From Dicyema japonicum (taxonomy: Eukaryota; Dicyemida; Rhombozoa; Dicyemidae), in the NCBI GenBank assembly GCA_011109175.1, contig RDEW01000007.1, positions 29,424 through 93,423 on the forward strand: a stretch of DNA of 64,000 nucleotides, in the 5' to 3' direction. Positions within the stretch are counted from its first letter, which is position 1, and each line of letters begins with the position of its first letter. The translations under genes and the position numbers were made by a program. The notes under the pieces are model-generated. The model had not been told where the DNA came from, ran no database searches, and saw only the letters and a list, made by a program, of their open reading frames with translations. Positions 30,940 through 41,589 of this stretch are shown piece by piece.

Positions 30940-32896
30940 CTGAGGGGCTAGAACTACTCAGACATAAACATCCATGTGCTCCGGAAGATTACCGCCCATT
31001 CGTGCTTCCGGGAAATTTGTCAAGGATGACCGTCACCGAAGGCGAAGTGCGACGCGGCATTTCGTCCTTTGCGGCGAGTAGCGGCCGGGTCACATCAAGG
31101 ATCTTACGGCGGAGGCTACTGCAGATGCTGGCTGCAACCTTGTCAAATCAATTACAAAACTGGTTATGCGTATTTTGAACGGAGATATTCCTCCCCACGC
31201 AAGGGAGCTCCTTTTCAGTGCACATTTATTGGCCTTCAAAAAACCTGAAGGTGGGGTCCGTCACATCGCAGTCGGCAACTATTTCAGAAGACTGACAGCG
31301 AAAATCGCATGCAGTATTGTCTGTCCGAGAATATCTGAAGAATTATCCCCCCTCCAACTGGGGGTTGGTGTAAGGAACGGATGCGAGGCGGCAGTGCATG
31401 CTGCGAGGTGTTTTTTTGGACAGAAAGACGAACAAAACCCACACATTGGGGTCAAGCTGGACATCTGCAATGCCTTCAATTCATTGAGGAGGGATCAAAT
31501 TTTCGAAACTACAAGCAAACGAGCCCCGGAACTTATTCCACTTGTCTACCTCGCTTACGGAACCAAATCTTCACTAGTTTTCGGGGACAAGATTATCTGT
31601 TCGGAGACCGGAGTCCAACAAGGGGACCCATTTGGTCCACTTCTCTTCGATCTGGTAATTGATGAAATTGTCCGCTCTATCAACACACAACAAAACCTCT
31701 GGTATCTTGATGACGTCACGATTAGAGGGCCGTGGAGAAAAGTACACGACGTTCTATCACATGCCGTGCCGGCACTACGAAACCTCGGACTTGAGATAAA
31801 CATAAAGAAATCGGAGCTAATAAATATCACATACTCGGAGAGTGATTTTATCAACGTGGTCGAGTCTTTCAACTCGGTACTACCTGGAATTACTGTCGTA
31901 CCCAGGGAGCGGACATACTTTCTTGGGTGCCCACTTGACGAAAAGGAACTGCGGAGCCATCTACAAACAAAAGAGGATGAACTCTCCAGAGTCACGGAGA
32001 AACTCTCCTTACTCGATGGTCATACAGCGTTCTTCCTTTTGAAGAATAGCATCGGCTTGCCCAAACTCCTATATGCTCTCCGATGTTCTCCCTGCTTCAA
32101 ACATCGTGACATCCTCCTGTCACTGGATAGGACATTGAGAAAATCAGATGACATTTACTCCAAGAATATCTTCGACGTGCTAAAGTCTGAGGCCAACCAG
32201 CATCGTCTTACATGCCTCGTGTCCGCCGCCAACCATGGGAGCGGAGCGTGTCTGGATGCACTCCCGTGTTCCTCCCTGGGGACCCTATTAGACGATAACT
32301 GTATTCGGATCGGGATCGCACAACGCCTGGGAGCTGATGTTTGCGTCGAACACCAATGTCGCTGTGGAGGGATCGTCGATGCCAAAGGGCTGCACCCGCT
32401 CTCGTGCAAAAAGAGCGCGGGCAGAGCACCCCGCCATGCTGCTATGAACAACATTGTCTTGCGAGCTCTTGAAGCGGCAGGCTTCCCGGCAGTACTGGAG
32501 CCTGTGGGATTGGACCGCGGAGATGGGAAAAGACCGGATGGGTTAACTATCTTTCCGTTCACTGTGGGAAAATCGCTCGTATGGGACTGCACTGTTGTGG
32601 ATTCTTTCTCGAACTCGATGATGCTCAGCTCGGCGCAGTCTGCGGATGCCAAGAAAATCAAGATTAAAAAATATGGCGAAATTGGAGACCGCTACCGTTT
32701 TGTACCGGATAGCAATCGAGACGTCTGGGGCGGCGAAGTATTACAGCCTCTTTCCTAAGGGTAAATCGGGGGAAAATTGGCCCACCGCAAGAAAGACGTG
32801 CGGGAAGCGGTCCGGCTGAGGCAAAGAATTGGTATCGCAGTTGTTCGCGGAAACGCTTACTCCGTGATGTCAGCAGCCGCTCTCCCCCATAGTTAA
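30940..32896 (+). mobile_element. REL-endonuclease LINE (family B), best-preserved copy, 5'-truncated
   Basis: The main frame 31166-32758 (530 codons) is open. Upstream (30940-31165) the protein continues after one small deletion near 31084 (GHIKDLTAEATADAGCNLV). RT motifs: GVKLDICNAFNSLRRD (palm A, about residue 95), ETGVQQGDPFGPLLF (B, about 150), LWYLDDVTIRGP (C, about 178). After the thumb comes a Cys-His knuckle, CRCGG...LHPLSC, and the restriction-like nuclease: RAPRHAAMNNIVLRALEAAG, then DGKRPDGLTIFPF and LVWDCTVVDSF (PD...D active-site spacing). After a frameshift at about 32750 the tail reads RQRIGIAVVRGNAYSVMSAA and stops at TAA 32894-32896. This RT plus C-terminal PD-(D/E)xK design marks R2/NeSL/CRE-type LINEs, which often target specific sites. 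Confidence 0.9.
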
Positions 32897-32954
32897 TAAA
32901 TAATAGTTTATTGTTAATAAATTTTTGAAATAAAAAAATTAAATTTTTATTATA

Positions 32955-33050
32955 ATTATGGAATGAACTGGCACGAAGTAGAGGGTCCTGGAAAAGGCTG
33001 ATAGAGAGGATGGCTAGAAATACGGCACAAGGGAGGCTTGATTAATTTTA
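32955..33050 (+). pseudogene. LINE family A terminal relic
   Basis: The plus strand reads WNELARSRGSWKRLIERMAR and then NTAQGRLD before a stop, like the last segment of family A (compare KDLAKNKRPWSKL at 9.8 kb). Only the end of the protein is present. It follows the family B 3' UTR by about 50 bp. Confidence 0.55.
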
Positions 33051-35090
33051 TGACTTCTCAGGAGTGCTTTAAATAATAATAAATAATTATGGAATTAAAA
33101 ACATGTATCCGATGAAAACTCATTATAAATAAATATGAAAGGAGCTCCGAAAACTCAAAAAAATAAGTTAAAATTCATGTGGTGACTTGATATTTCATAT
33201 TATCTTGGTATTTAATTTTATAAATGCACAATTTCATCATATTAAACTTTTCATTCGTCTTTTTGACAAACAGAAAAATTGTCACTACAAATTAATATTT
33301 AAGCGGTTACAGTATTAAGAAATTAGTTAATTTTCGTGCACGGACGTATACTCTGATTCTCCAATACATTTATTAACTGTTTACAACATAAATGTGATAT
33401 GAATTTTCAATCATGGGAATGTATTGTATTAAATATTAATAGTTGCTGTTCGAATGATGATGGCATAAACACCCTTACTTTTCCATCAACCAGTTAACAT
33501 ATTTGTAAATGAAGAGATTTTATACACTGCAATTCCCTCAAATTCATAGCGATCGACTTTGCGGAAAATTTATTGCGGCAATTTCAGATGATGACCTCTA
33601 CTGAATGAGTAAATAATGAAATGGAAGACAATGTGAGATGGAGTCACAGAAATGTAATTTCGTTACAATAATAATATAATCGGACAAAATTAACAACTCC
33701 AAGGTGGATTAACGACTCTGCTGCAGTAACGAGTGTCTCCACATTAACGAGTGTCTCCTTACTGGTTAAAGTGGTGACGTGCTTCTGTTTTTTCTTCTCT
33801 AGAAAAAATTCATGTCTTTATCATGTCTAAATGCAAAATCCATGCAGTAACGAGTGTCTCCACATTAAATAATTTCTTGTTTAATTATCACATTTGCTTG
33901 GTTTTTTAGGAATGACGATTCGTGGAAGGTAAATGGGTCAATACGCAGGCAAACTGAAAAGAAAACCAAAATTTTCAAAAACTAATAAACAAAATATGTT
34001 TGAATGAGCAATAAAAGATGATTTCTATAAAACAAGGGTGGCTCTGTTTGTAAACACTCAATATTTATATTCCTTATGAATTTGCACGCACAAGTACATT
34101 CAAATTACTCTCAGATAAAAAGACGATGAAGGTATCAATGTCACAAAAATATACTTTAGCATAAATAATAATATAATGAATAATATCCAAAATGATTAAA
34201 ATACAAAATTCAAGTTAACATAATTATTCAACAAATCTCCATCCTGAGAAGGAATAACATGGTGGATACAGTACGACCCTTGTGACTCTGTGTTTCTTCA
34301 ATCAAATAAAAATACAATTTCTTCATAGTTATAAGTAGCATGATGAAATGATAAATCAAAGATTTATTTGATAAAAGTTTGATAAATCTTGCACTTTCAA
34401 TTATGAAGAAATATTAATGTAAGCAATTATAGAAAAATTATAGACACAACACAGCACCACAAGAAAATTGATACGTCCGTGTGTCATAAACTTAATTAAT
34501 AATGGTTAACCATATTAAATATAAATTTAAATTAATATAATTAAAAAATATATAATTAAATATATTGAGGATTCTGTTCTCGATACGGGATGACATTGAA
34601 TTGAATGAACTGTCCAGTTAATGGTAGGTCATAATTTATAACAGATCCTTTTCTGCATGGACATTAAGATTGCTGATGAGTGTGAAATAATCTGCATATA
34701 CTCTAATTAGATCGGTAATCAACTCTAGGAGAATATATTGTTGTTGTCTAGTCAAATGAAAGTGAAATGAGGACAATTGTGAAGGCACTTCATGAATAAC
34801 CCCATAGAGGAAAGAACAAGACCCAGAACTTATTCTGTCAAGTCTATTTCCTTATCAAGGGCTCCATTCTTGAAGAATTGACTGTCAATTGTTCGACATT
34901 GTTCCCTTCAATTTTGAGATAACACCAATTAGGCGACGACTAATACTATCGACGGATGAATAGACGAATGGTTGTACATTGTAGTAAGTACAATTATGCA
35001 ATTGAAGATCATGTTAAATTTTTGGTGTATTTAATTAAGGTACGAATCGCGAAAGATCATGGAACAACCCAGCATTGATGCTTGAAAAGT
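33050..35090. other. AT-rich stretch without genes
   Basis: Two kilobases of AT-rich DNA with no open frame of note on either strand. The only structure I see is a short direct repeat, GCAGTAACGAGTGTCTCCAC, at about 33724 and 33844, with an extra partial copy between (ACGAGTGTCTCC). Confidence 0.6.
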
Positions 35091-35094
35091 TTGA

Positions 35095-35345
35095 ATCCAA
35101 ATATTCTGATACTTGCGAAATATCTTATCTAATTCACGTGTAGAGGTATTTTTCGAATGTATTTATAGGTTGAATTTTTTGATGGAAGAAGAAGATCGGT
35201 CTTAATGTCAAGACTTAAAAAATAATTGTTTTTTATTATATTAAATAAATTCTTTGTTAAATCTAGCAATTGCTAGCTTGTTACCATGGAAACACGTAAA
35301 AAAACAGGTTACCCGTAGGCATCAAGCCACCCATGTGATGTAATA
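35095..35345. repeat. dispersed ~240-bp repeat R2, copy 1
   Basis: Shares with 41065-41290 a colinear series of blocks: CGAAATA(T/C)TCT, AATTCACGTGT(A/C)GAGGTATT, AAGATC(G/A)GTCTTAATGTCAA, AATTCTTTGTT(A/G)AATC and TTACCATGGAAACACGTAAA. Copies are in the same orientation and about 85-90% alike by eye. No coding content. Confidence 0.75.
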
Positions 35346-35489
35346 AATCGATAATGCATGCTCTGCAATTCAAAGACGGGTTCTAAATTTAGAATGATTG
35401 GCTGTTTTGTTCCACAGCGGTTCCCAACGGAGTCCCCAGAAATTTTTTAATTAAAAATCAATAAAATTTTATTTTGTTAAATCAAATGA

Positions 35490-36062
35490 TATATCAAAAG
35501 CCTTCAACTCGCTGAGGAGAGACTGTATTTTGGAAACCTGTTAGAAGAGAGCTCCAGAGATTGGCCGACTTGACACTTCTCGTATGGGACGGACTCAGCC
35601 TTAGTTTACGGAAGCGATATCGTTTATTCACGCACATGCTTTCAGCAGGGAGACCCTCTAGGGCCTTTGCTTTTTGCAATGACAATTGACACAGTCGCAC
35701 GAAACATAAACAGCGAACTCAACCTGTGGTACTTGGACGACGCCACAATAGCTGGCCCATGGAAGAATGTATATCAGGATATTTTTTCGACGAACTGGAA
35801 AACTGCCTTACCAGTTAGGATAATTAAGTTGAAGCCTTCACATAGAGAGTATCATCTTTGGATCCACATGTGTCTTCTTGCTCAAAAAATATATTTCCAT
35901 GTCGAAGATGATGTACATTTTAGATGTTCACCATGTTATGAACACCGGAGAGCACTATTGTCGGCTGATGGGACTCTGAGACGATCGGCGGAGTCAATAC
36001 TGAATGTCAAATTCGATGATCTGGGCTGGACAATGTGCAAAAAATGTTCCACTTACCCATAG
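35490..36062 (+). pseudogene. REL-endonuclease LINE (family B), RT fragment
   Basis: Plus-strand reading through frame breaks gives AFNSLRRDCILET (palm A), YGSDIVYS, FQQGDPLGPLLFAMTID (motif B), LNLWYLDDATIAGPW (motif C, catalytic LDD intact) and then a truncated thumb (EHRRALLSADGTLRRSAESI). It stops at 36062, where the foldback-type repeat begins. The nuclease part is missing. Confidence 0.85.
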
Positions 36063-36210
36063 GACCCGTTAAAATCAATTTTTCTAAGATTTAAAAAAGA
36101 TGACTTTTTTACCTAACGTTTCGCTAAAATCTCGTGATGTTTATTGATGAACTTATCCAAAACCTGAAAAAATTAATTGGAGGCCATTTTGAATGGACAC
36201 GAAGAGATGA
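36047..36210 (-). repeat. second copy of part of the foldback repeat at 22.3-22.7 kb
   Basis: CCACTTACCCATAGGACCCG through GGAGGCCATTTTGAATGGAC is the reverse complement of 22465-22313 with few differences. Only one arm plus half of the spacer is present, fused directly to a LINE RT fragment. Confidence 0.75.
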
Positions 36211-36389
36211 CATCTTTTACATCATCCACTTTATCTACTTATGTCGGTAGAGAGAGGTGGTTTGCTCAGATTTCACCGAACCGAAAACCAAAAAACTTTA
36301 TACAAAAACGGATTAGGAGACATGTATAGGGGTTTTAGCCCGCCTTTGCGGCCTAGACACTTCTGACGTCCCCCATTTCAATAATTAGT

Positions 36390-37180
36390 ATGCGTTCTTA
36401 CGTAGGAATCCACAAATCATGTTTTCCATTATTTGCTTCATTGGGATATGGATCCTGTTTTTCTCAGTTCTCAAGACGTTGCATAGTCTCCTCTCCACGA
36501 CTAACTTTATGACAGATCTTCTAGACTTCTCCAGCAGTGATAATATACTTTCCTTCTTCGTGGACCGATACCATGCTTCGCACACATACAAAAACTTTGT
36601 AAGATTATCCTCATAAAAATGAAGAAAAAGGTCTCCGTTTGAAAGCCATCTTGCGTGTGCTAAAGACCGTCTGTAGCTCCTTTTTCCTCCTCACTTTGAT
36701 TTCCTCCAGAAATGAGCCTTCCCGGTCGACTGCTACATCCAGGTAGCGAAGCGAACGAACTCTTGGAATTTCTAGTGTATAAGGCTGTACGTGATGGCTT
36801 CGTAAACAGCTGATTCTCATAAAGTTTGACTTCTCTGTTGAGAGTTTCATCTTTCTCCGTCACACCAGTCTTTCACTCGGTCAATAAATATCCTGAGTCT
36901 TCTATCGGAGAGCGTCAACCTCACAGACATATCAATGATTAAGATGTCGTCCGCGTAAATTAATAGTTTAGAGTTAGGGTCCGACGGAGTTAAGAGGTCC
37001 GATAAGATGTTGAACAGTAGGGGGCTCAGGACAGAGCCCTGCGGAACACCCCTCTTTAGAAAAACGTCTCCGGATACATTTCCTCCAATCGGCAGTTGAG
37101 AAGTCCCTCCCGTTAAAAAGTCTCTTAGCCATATGAGAAGTTGTTTTGGAATATTTGAACCCACTAGCCTGGAAAGTAGA
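36390..37180 (-). pseudogene. LINE family E reverse transcriptase relic
   Basis: Minus-strand open segments 37251-36847 and 36850-36611 overlap by a frameshift. They encode IPKQLLIWLRDFLTGGTSQL, RGVPQGSVLSPLLFNILSDL (motif B), KLLIYADDILIID (motif C, catalytic YADD), DRVKDWCDGERMKLSTEKSN and RVRSLRYLDVAVDREGSF. A further C-terminal part (36600-36390) is broken. The first palm motif and the endonuclease are missing. A related copy lies at 44.5-45.2 kb. Confidence 0.85.
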
Positions 37181-37184
37181 GACG

Positions 37185-37310
37185 GAAAGTGACTGGACGG
37201 AGTAACAATATTTCCGTTTGAAAGGGGAAACCGTTGTTTGGGATGCAACATGTGTCGATTCTATTTCTCACCAACATCATCGGAAGGGCGGTATAATCAC
37301 TTTCCGACCT
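37185..37310 (+). pseudogene. REL-endonuclease LINE, nuclease active-site fragment
   Basis: The plus strand reads IFPFERGN and, in the next frame, TVVWDATCVDSISHQHH, the PD...D nuclease segment of family B (compare FTVGKSLVWDCTVVDSF). It abuts the minus-strand family E relic, so one element has inserted into or recombined with the other. Confidence 0.65.
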
Positions 37311-38081
37311 AGAGAAAGAAGAGAACTAAAAAATAAATATAGAGGAGGACTCGACTATATACCTTCCAGGCGATTGCTGCATAGACAAACGCAGCGATAA
37401 TCAGTAAGTCCCTGTTCATCCTCAAGAAACTCGGACGTATTGCCTCGCTCAGAAGCCATAATGACCGCGAAACGTAATGACTCATCCAGTTGGTCTCCAT
37501 AGCGGTCAAGAGGGGAGACGCCGAATCAATAAAGTTTTAGTTAGTGAAATGCACTCCCAAGTTACCCATAAGCATATGAATACTCCGGGTTCCGCTTGTG
37601 CTGTGCTCTTGACTATCCGTTCTACCAGTTTTCTTCATGTAACTTTCCTCCTCCATGTATAAGGTCTCCTGTTCAGTGTTCGAAGCGAGTCCTCTGATGT
37701 TGAAAGTTGCAATTCTAAACGGGTAGAATAGACAAACTGAGAGTACGATAAAGACATAACATTATTAGAGAGGTGTCAACCAATCAACCAACGCATCAAT
37801 AAAGTCGACGGGAATTAGAGTCTTCTAATTAATTCCAAGTTTTGTTTACCACAAAATCCTTCTCAAATACTTTAAGAAATCCTCAATTCAAGATGTTCGG
37901 GCTCTCTTGTCGGTCTGAAATCACTTAGTCTTATGAGAACTTTACTTTTCTCCTCTACCACTTATTCACGTGTTGTAGAGCATTTGTTCAAATCTAAATC
38001 ATATTAAGAACATTCTTTACATATCATAACATTCGCTTAGCATTTTCTAAATCATTCAAAGTTCTGTATACTACATGGCCT

Positions 38082-38226
38082 CCATCCCCAACCACCAAAA
38101 ATTTAATTCTTTTATCGTATCGGATACCTCCCATCCCCAACCACCAGAAATTTAATTCTTTTATCGTATCGGATACCTCCCATCCCCAACCACCAGAAAT
38201 TTAATTCTTTTATCGTATCGGATAAT
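38082..38226. repeat. 49-bp minisatellite, about three units
   Basis: Units start at about 38082, 38131 and 38180 and contain CCATCCCCAACCACCAGAAA followed by TTTAATTCTTTTATCGTATC. Units 2 and 3 are identical by eye; unit 1 differs by an A for G. The repeat is direct, without spacers, and non-coding. Confidence 0.9.
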
Positions 38227-38254
38227 CTCATGGTCCAGTGAAAACATCTGAGAG

Positions 38255-38630
38255 TCCGAGGATGCTACACGGAACAAGTTAATAATAACTGAAAAGTTTA
38301 AGAAAAACCCGTTCAATCCTTGGAGTCATCCTGGATCCTCTCACTCATCAAGTGAACCTGATAACCGCAAGGATCCAAAAGAAAATTGGAATTCTCAAGG
38401 CTTTTAAGTTACTCCCATAAATATTTTCTCGCCCTTCGTTAGAACAAAAATTCGTTCTACCGAGTATCGAGTACGTCTGTGCTGCATGGATTACCCTGTT
38501 GTCAGTATTGGCACAGAGCAAGCTGGAAGTTTTACAAAACCAATCTCTTAGAGTATTATTGAAATAATCGATAAAGACGTCCACCTCGTTGCTACGGAGA
38601 ACACTAAATGTCCCCCGATCATGGAATACG
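38255..38630 (+). pseudogene. LINE family C-type RT thumb relic
   Basis: The plus strand reads RSILGVILDPLTHQVNLITA, KKIGILKAFK, VLPSIEYVCAAWITLLSVLA and KLEVLQNQSLRVLLK with a few stops. This is the thumb region of a CR1/Jockey RT (compare RTTLNYASPSWAPS and QNSALRI of the 13.5-kb element). No palm precedes it. Confidence 0.7.
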
Positions 38631-38699
38631 GGGTTAATAAATAATTGCTATCAAACGACTGAATAAATATGAGATTTAACCGAATCGCCAGTCTCTAAT

Positions 38700-39260
38700 G
38701 ACGTTTTACAGTCTCACACGAGGAAATGTTAACCAAGGGGCGCCGATAGTGGAACGTTCTAAAGGCGAATTACCTGCAGCTTGTATCAGTAAACTCTACG
38801 TTCAAGTACTGTGCCGACAATTGAATAAGTTGTTCTGCCTGGAGATTTGCCCTCCCTCTTGGAGGATCAGGCGTATACACTCTCTCAGTCGTAAACCACT
38901 GTTGACTCATGTGAGCCAACATTTCATCATCACCAGTTTCCTTTCTGAGTAGAAGACGCCTGAGAAAATAGCCAAGGTTTCTACGTTTCTGCAAGGAGCT
39001 AGGAACCCATTCAGCGAAATGGTGGCCCATGCAGATGAGTTCGATTGACATATTGAAGTGCAGCCGATAGGAATCCTCTGCAGACAAGGCGCGTCCAGAG
39101 GGTATTTGGGTCGCTTTCGAAACATTCAAGGAAAGTTAGGAGATATTGAATACATATTTGAATTGCCGCCCATATACTTGCATTTTTGATAGTATTCTGC
39201 CACCATGAGACGAATCCCTTAGAAATTGAGGGCATTCTTTGCTGGCTTGCTATGCACAAT
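38700..39260. other. unassigned repeat-like segment
   Basis: Open segments occur on both strands (38698-38952 plus; 39129-38770 and 39259-39011 minus) with no homology that I recognise. The block AGCTAGGAACCCATTCAG at about 38998 recurs at about 53987 (ACTAGGAACCCATTCAGAGA), so this is probably the end of a retroelement. Confidence 0.4.
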
Positions 39261-39845
39261 TCGTTGAAATCCTACAGAATCTGGTAAATGCTATGCAAAT
39301 GCGTTGAAAATCGTTCAATTTGAGCAAATGTTTGTTTAAAAATTTCAAGTTTATAATTCGCACACTCAGGGAATTTTATCAAACACAGAACCGCCAATCT
39401 GATTGCATCCAAGGCCGTGATTTCGGATTTTCCTGAAAAGGTGCAATTCTCTAAAAACTTAAAATGGAATTAAACTTGGATAGTTTGGTGAGAATCAAGA
39501 TTAAAGGTCACAATATCCTGTTCCATCAAGGAGACATCAAATAGACCACGTTCAGTTGCTAATTTTGTAAGTTTCCCCCAACCAAGTCACAATGGTGGGT
39601 GATTCATGGAGAGCCATTTCCGTTGTGTAGGTAATTCTCCACCAATCCCTGCATAATGAGCTTAGAAAACTTTCATATTGGAGATGGATCCAGCTTTAGA
39701 TATCTCCTCTCTAATTTCCCTGACTTTTCCTTTATTCACCAGATTTTGCCAACAATCTCATCGTAGTAGTGCAGTCTAGTCTATTTCTAATGAAAAATCC
39801 GGTAATACTAGCATGTCCAATTCATTACAGCCAGAACCGAGGTTA
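39260..39845. other. stretch without recognised features
   Basis: No convincing frame, repeat or RNA gene seen in this 590-bp stretch. Confidence 0.5.
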
Positions 39846-39849
39846 ACAT

Positions 39850-40085
39850 TAATTTATTAACCCCGGATACACCGAGAAAGAAGTTAAAGTAAACAACTAA
39901 TTAAGTGTATCCAGTTTACACTTCTACAGAAACAGAGTCCATCCGGAATCAGCATAAAGGGTAAGACTTCCATTACATGCAGTTGTGGAAACTTCTCCAA
40001 TGGAGTGGAGGAGAGCAAATGATCCTTTTTCGTGCATGCCTGGCACTGGGCGCCTCTTAGACAGGTGGATCACATAACGCCACTT
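39850..40085 (+). repeat. dispersed repeat R1, copy 3
   Basis: Nearly identical to 27205-27440 over its length (TTAACCCCGGATACACCGAG to GACAGGTGGATCACATAACG), with scattered substitutions and small indels. Confidence 0.85.
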
Positions 40086-40254
40086 TAACAGGAAGAAAAA
40101 GAAGGAACAGACGAACATAGCCACGAAGCACCACATGGCGAAACGCGGCTTTAAAGAGAATCCTAGAACCGAGGTTAACATAAAACTATTCAGTTAACAT
40201 TATAAAAAATAATTTAAAAATTTTTATGATTAAAAAATTATTATTTTTTATGGG

Positions 40255-40625
40255 GGTTTCTAAAATTGTTTGGGGGTCCTATAAGTGCTTAGAGGTACAG
40301 TCTTGATGAACGTGTACAAACAGTACATCGAGCCATGTTTCTCATATGCATGCGCCTCGTGGGGACCGTCCATATCTTGGACAAATATGAGGAAAATTGA
40401 AGAAATGCAAAAAAGGGCTTACAGAGTAACGGAGCGTTGGATTTGTGAAAATCACCGAACCGGACATACGCTTCTGGAGGCCCTTATGAGACTAGACTCC
40501 AGATCACGGGAAGGTGGCTTTAAAAATTCAGATACTTGTCCTGTACGTTCATGCGCGGGCACGGAGGAAGAACACCGGGCAAAGATGAGGTCTCTGTTAG
40601 AATACATTGGGATCACGTGATAATT
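40255..40625 (+). pseudogene. LINE family G reverse transcriptase, C-terminal end
   Basis: The frame 40285-40620 (111 codons) reads YKQYIEPCFSYACASWGPSI, KIEEMQKRAYRVTERW and ends GTEEEHRAKMRSLLEYIGIT followed by a stop. The same ending (GTQEEHRARMRWLLEAAGIT) occurs at 48.7 kb, which defines a family with a conserved C-terminus. RT palm absent. Confidence 0.75.
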
Positions 40626-40889
40626 AGTTTGGTTTCACCGTGGTCTTGGGTTAAATAAATAAATGAAAATTAATGCACCAGTACTGGCATACAGACAGTA
40701 GATCACTTGGGGAACAACTTTTTGCTGTATGAGTAATGTAACTCCTATTTACAACGACTCTTCGAAATCGCGAGTTATCCAGTTGTACGCATAAAATGAT
40801 AATACTGCACTTTAAGAAGAACCATATTTGCTTTAGCTTTTCCCAGGCGTGACAATTTAAGTAAAGAACAGTTATGATAACTAATCGAT

Positions 40890-41010
40890 GAGGGGAACAA
40901 AGGATTGCTCTTCACTCTTTATTTTTGTTGTGTGTGAGTCGTTTATAGACGATCTAGTTCCGCATGTTCACTGATGACAGCTTCACTCGTCAGGCCACTT
41001 GTTATCGCTG
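40890..41010 (-). repeat. dispersed ~110-bp repeat, copy 2
   Basis: Same orientation as copy 1 at 20.7 kb: TAGACGATCTAGTTCCGCAT followed by TTCACTGATGACAGCTTCAC and TCGTCAGGCC. Confidence 0.7.
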
Positions 41011-41064
41011 TTTTTTAAATAAAGTATATTTTTTCTCTTAGCGCCTGTCCTTCCATACGCTTTC

Positions 41065-41305
41065 TGATTAGTACTTGCGAAATACTCTCTGTCTTGTCTA
41101 ATTCACGTGTCGAGGTATTTTTTTTAATTTATGTATAGGTTGAATATTCTGATGGGAAAGAAGATCAGTCTTAATGTCAAGGCTTAAAAATAATTTTTTT
41201 TTAAATAAATTCTTTGTTGAATCGAGCAATTGGTATCTGGTTACCATGGAAACACGTAAAAACAAGCTGCCCATAGGCATCTAGCCACTCATGTGACAGC
41301 CTTTG
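41065..41305. repeat. dispersed ~240-bp repeat R2, copy 2
   Basis: Colinear with 35095-35345 (see that entry). It ends at ACTCATGTGA, matching ACCCATGTGA of copy 1. Confidence 0.75.
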
Positions 41306-41589
41306 AAAACCTCTATCAATTCGCCAGAGACTGCTAACTTTGGTGACCTACTTAAGTAAATTCCACGCGATCAAGGCCTTGAACAGCTCATTAAATCGAC
41401 CTAACTTGATAATATCTAACAACTCTATCATTCTGGTAACTGACAGGTCCACTTACAGTTAGTGGTAGTCCTCAATACCCACCATCAAAGAGAAACAAAT
41501 CATTATGGTTCTCATTCAGACACAAAAATTCTGCCGTGCATTCCTAAAATTAAAAAAATAGTATTCTGGAATCATTCAATTTAGTGGAA

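Noticed and set aside
33724-33867. Short direct repeat GCAGTAACGAGTGTCTCCAC as a regulatory array
   Set aside because: Only two full copies and one partial, with no neighbouring gene; too little to support a function.
38082-38226. CRISPR-like array
   Set aside because: Units are contiguous 49-bp direct repeats without spacers, in a eukaryotic setting; this is a minisatellite.
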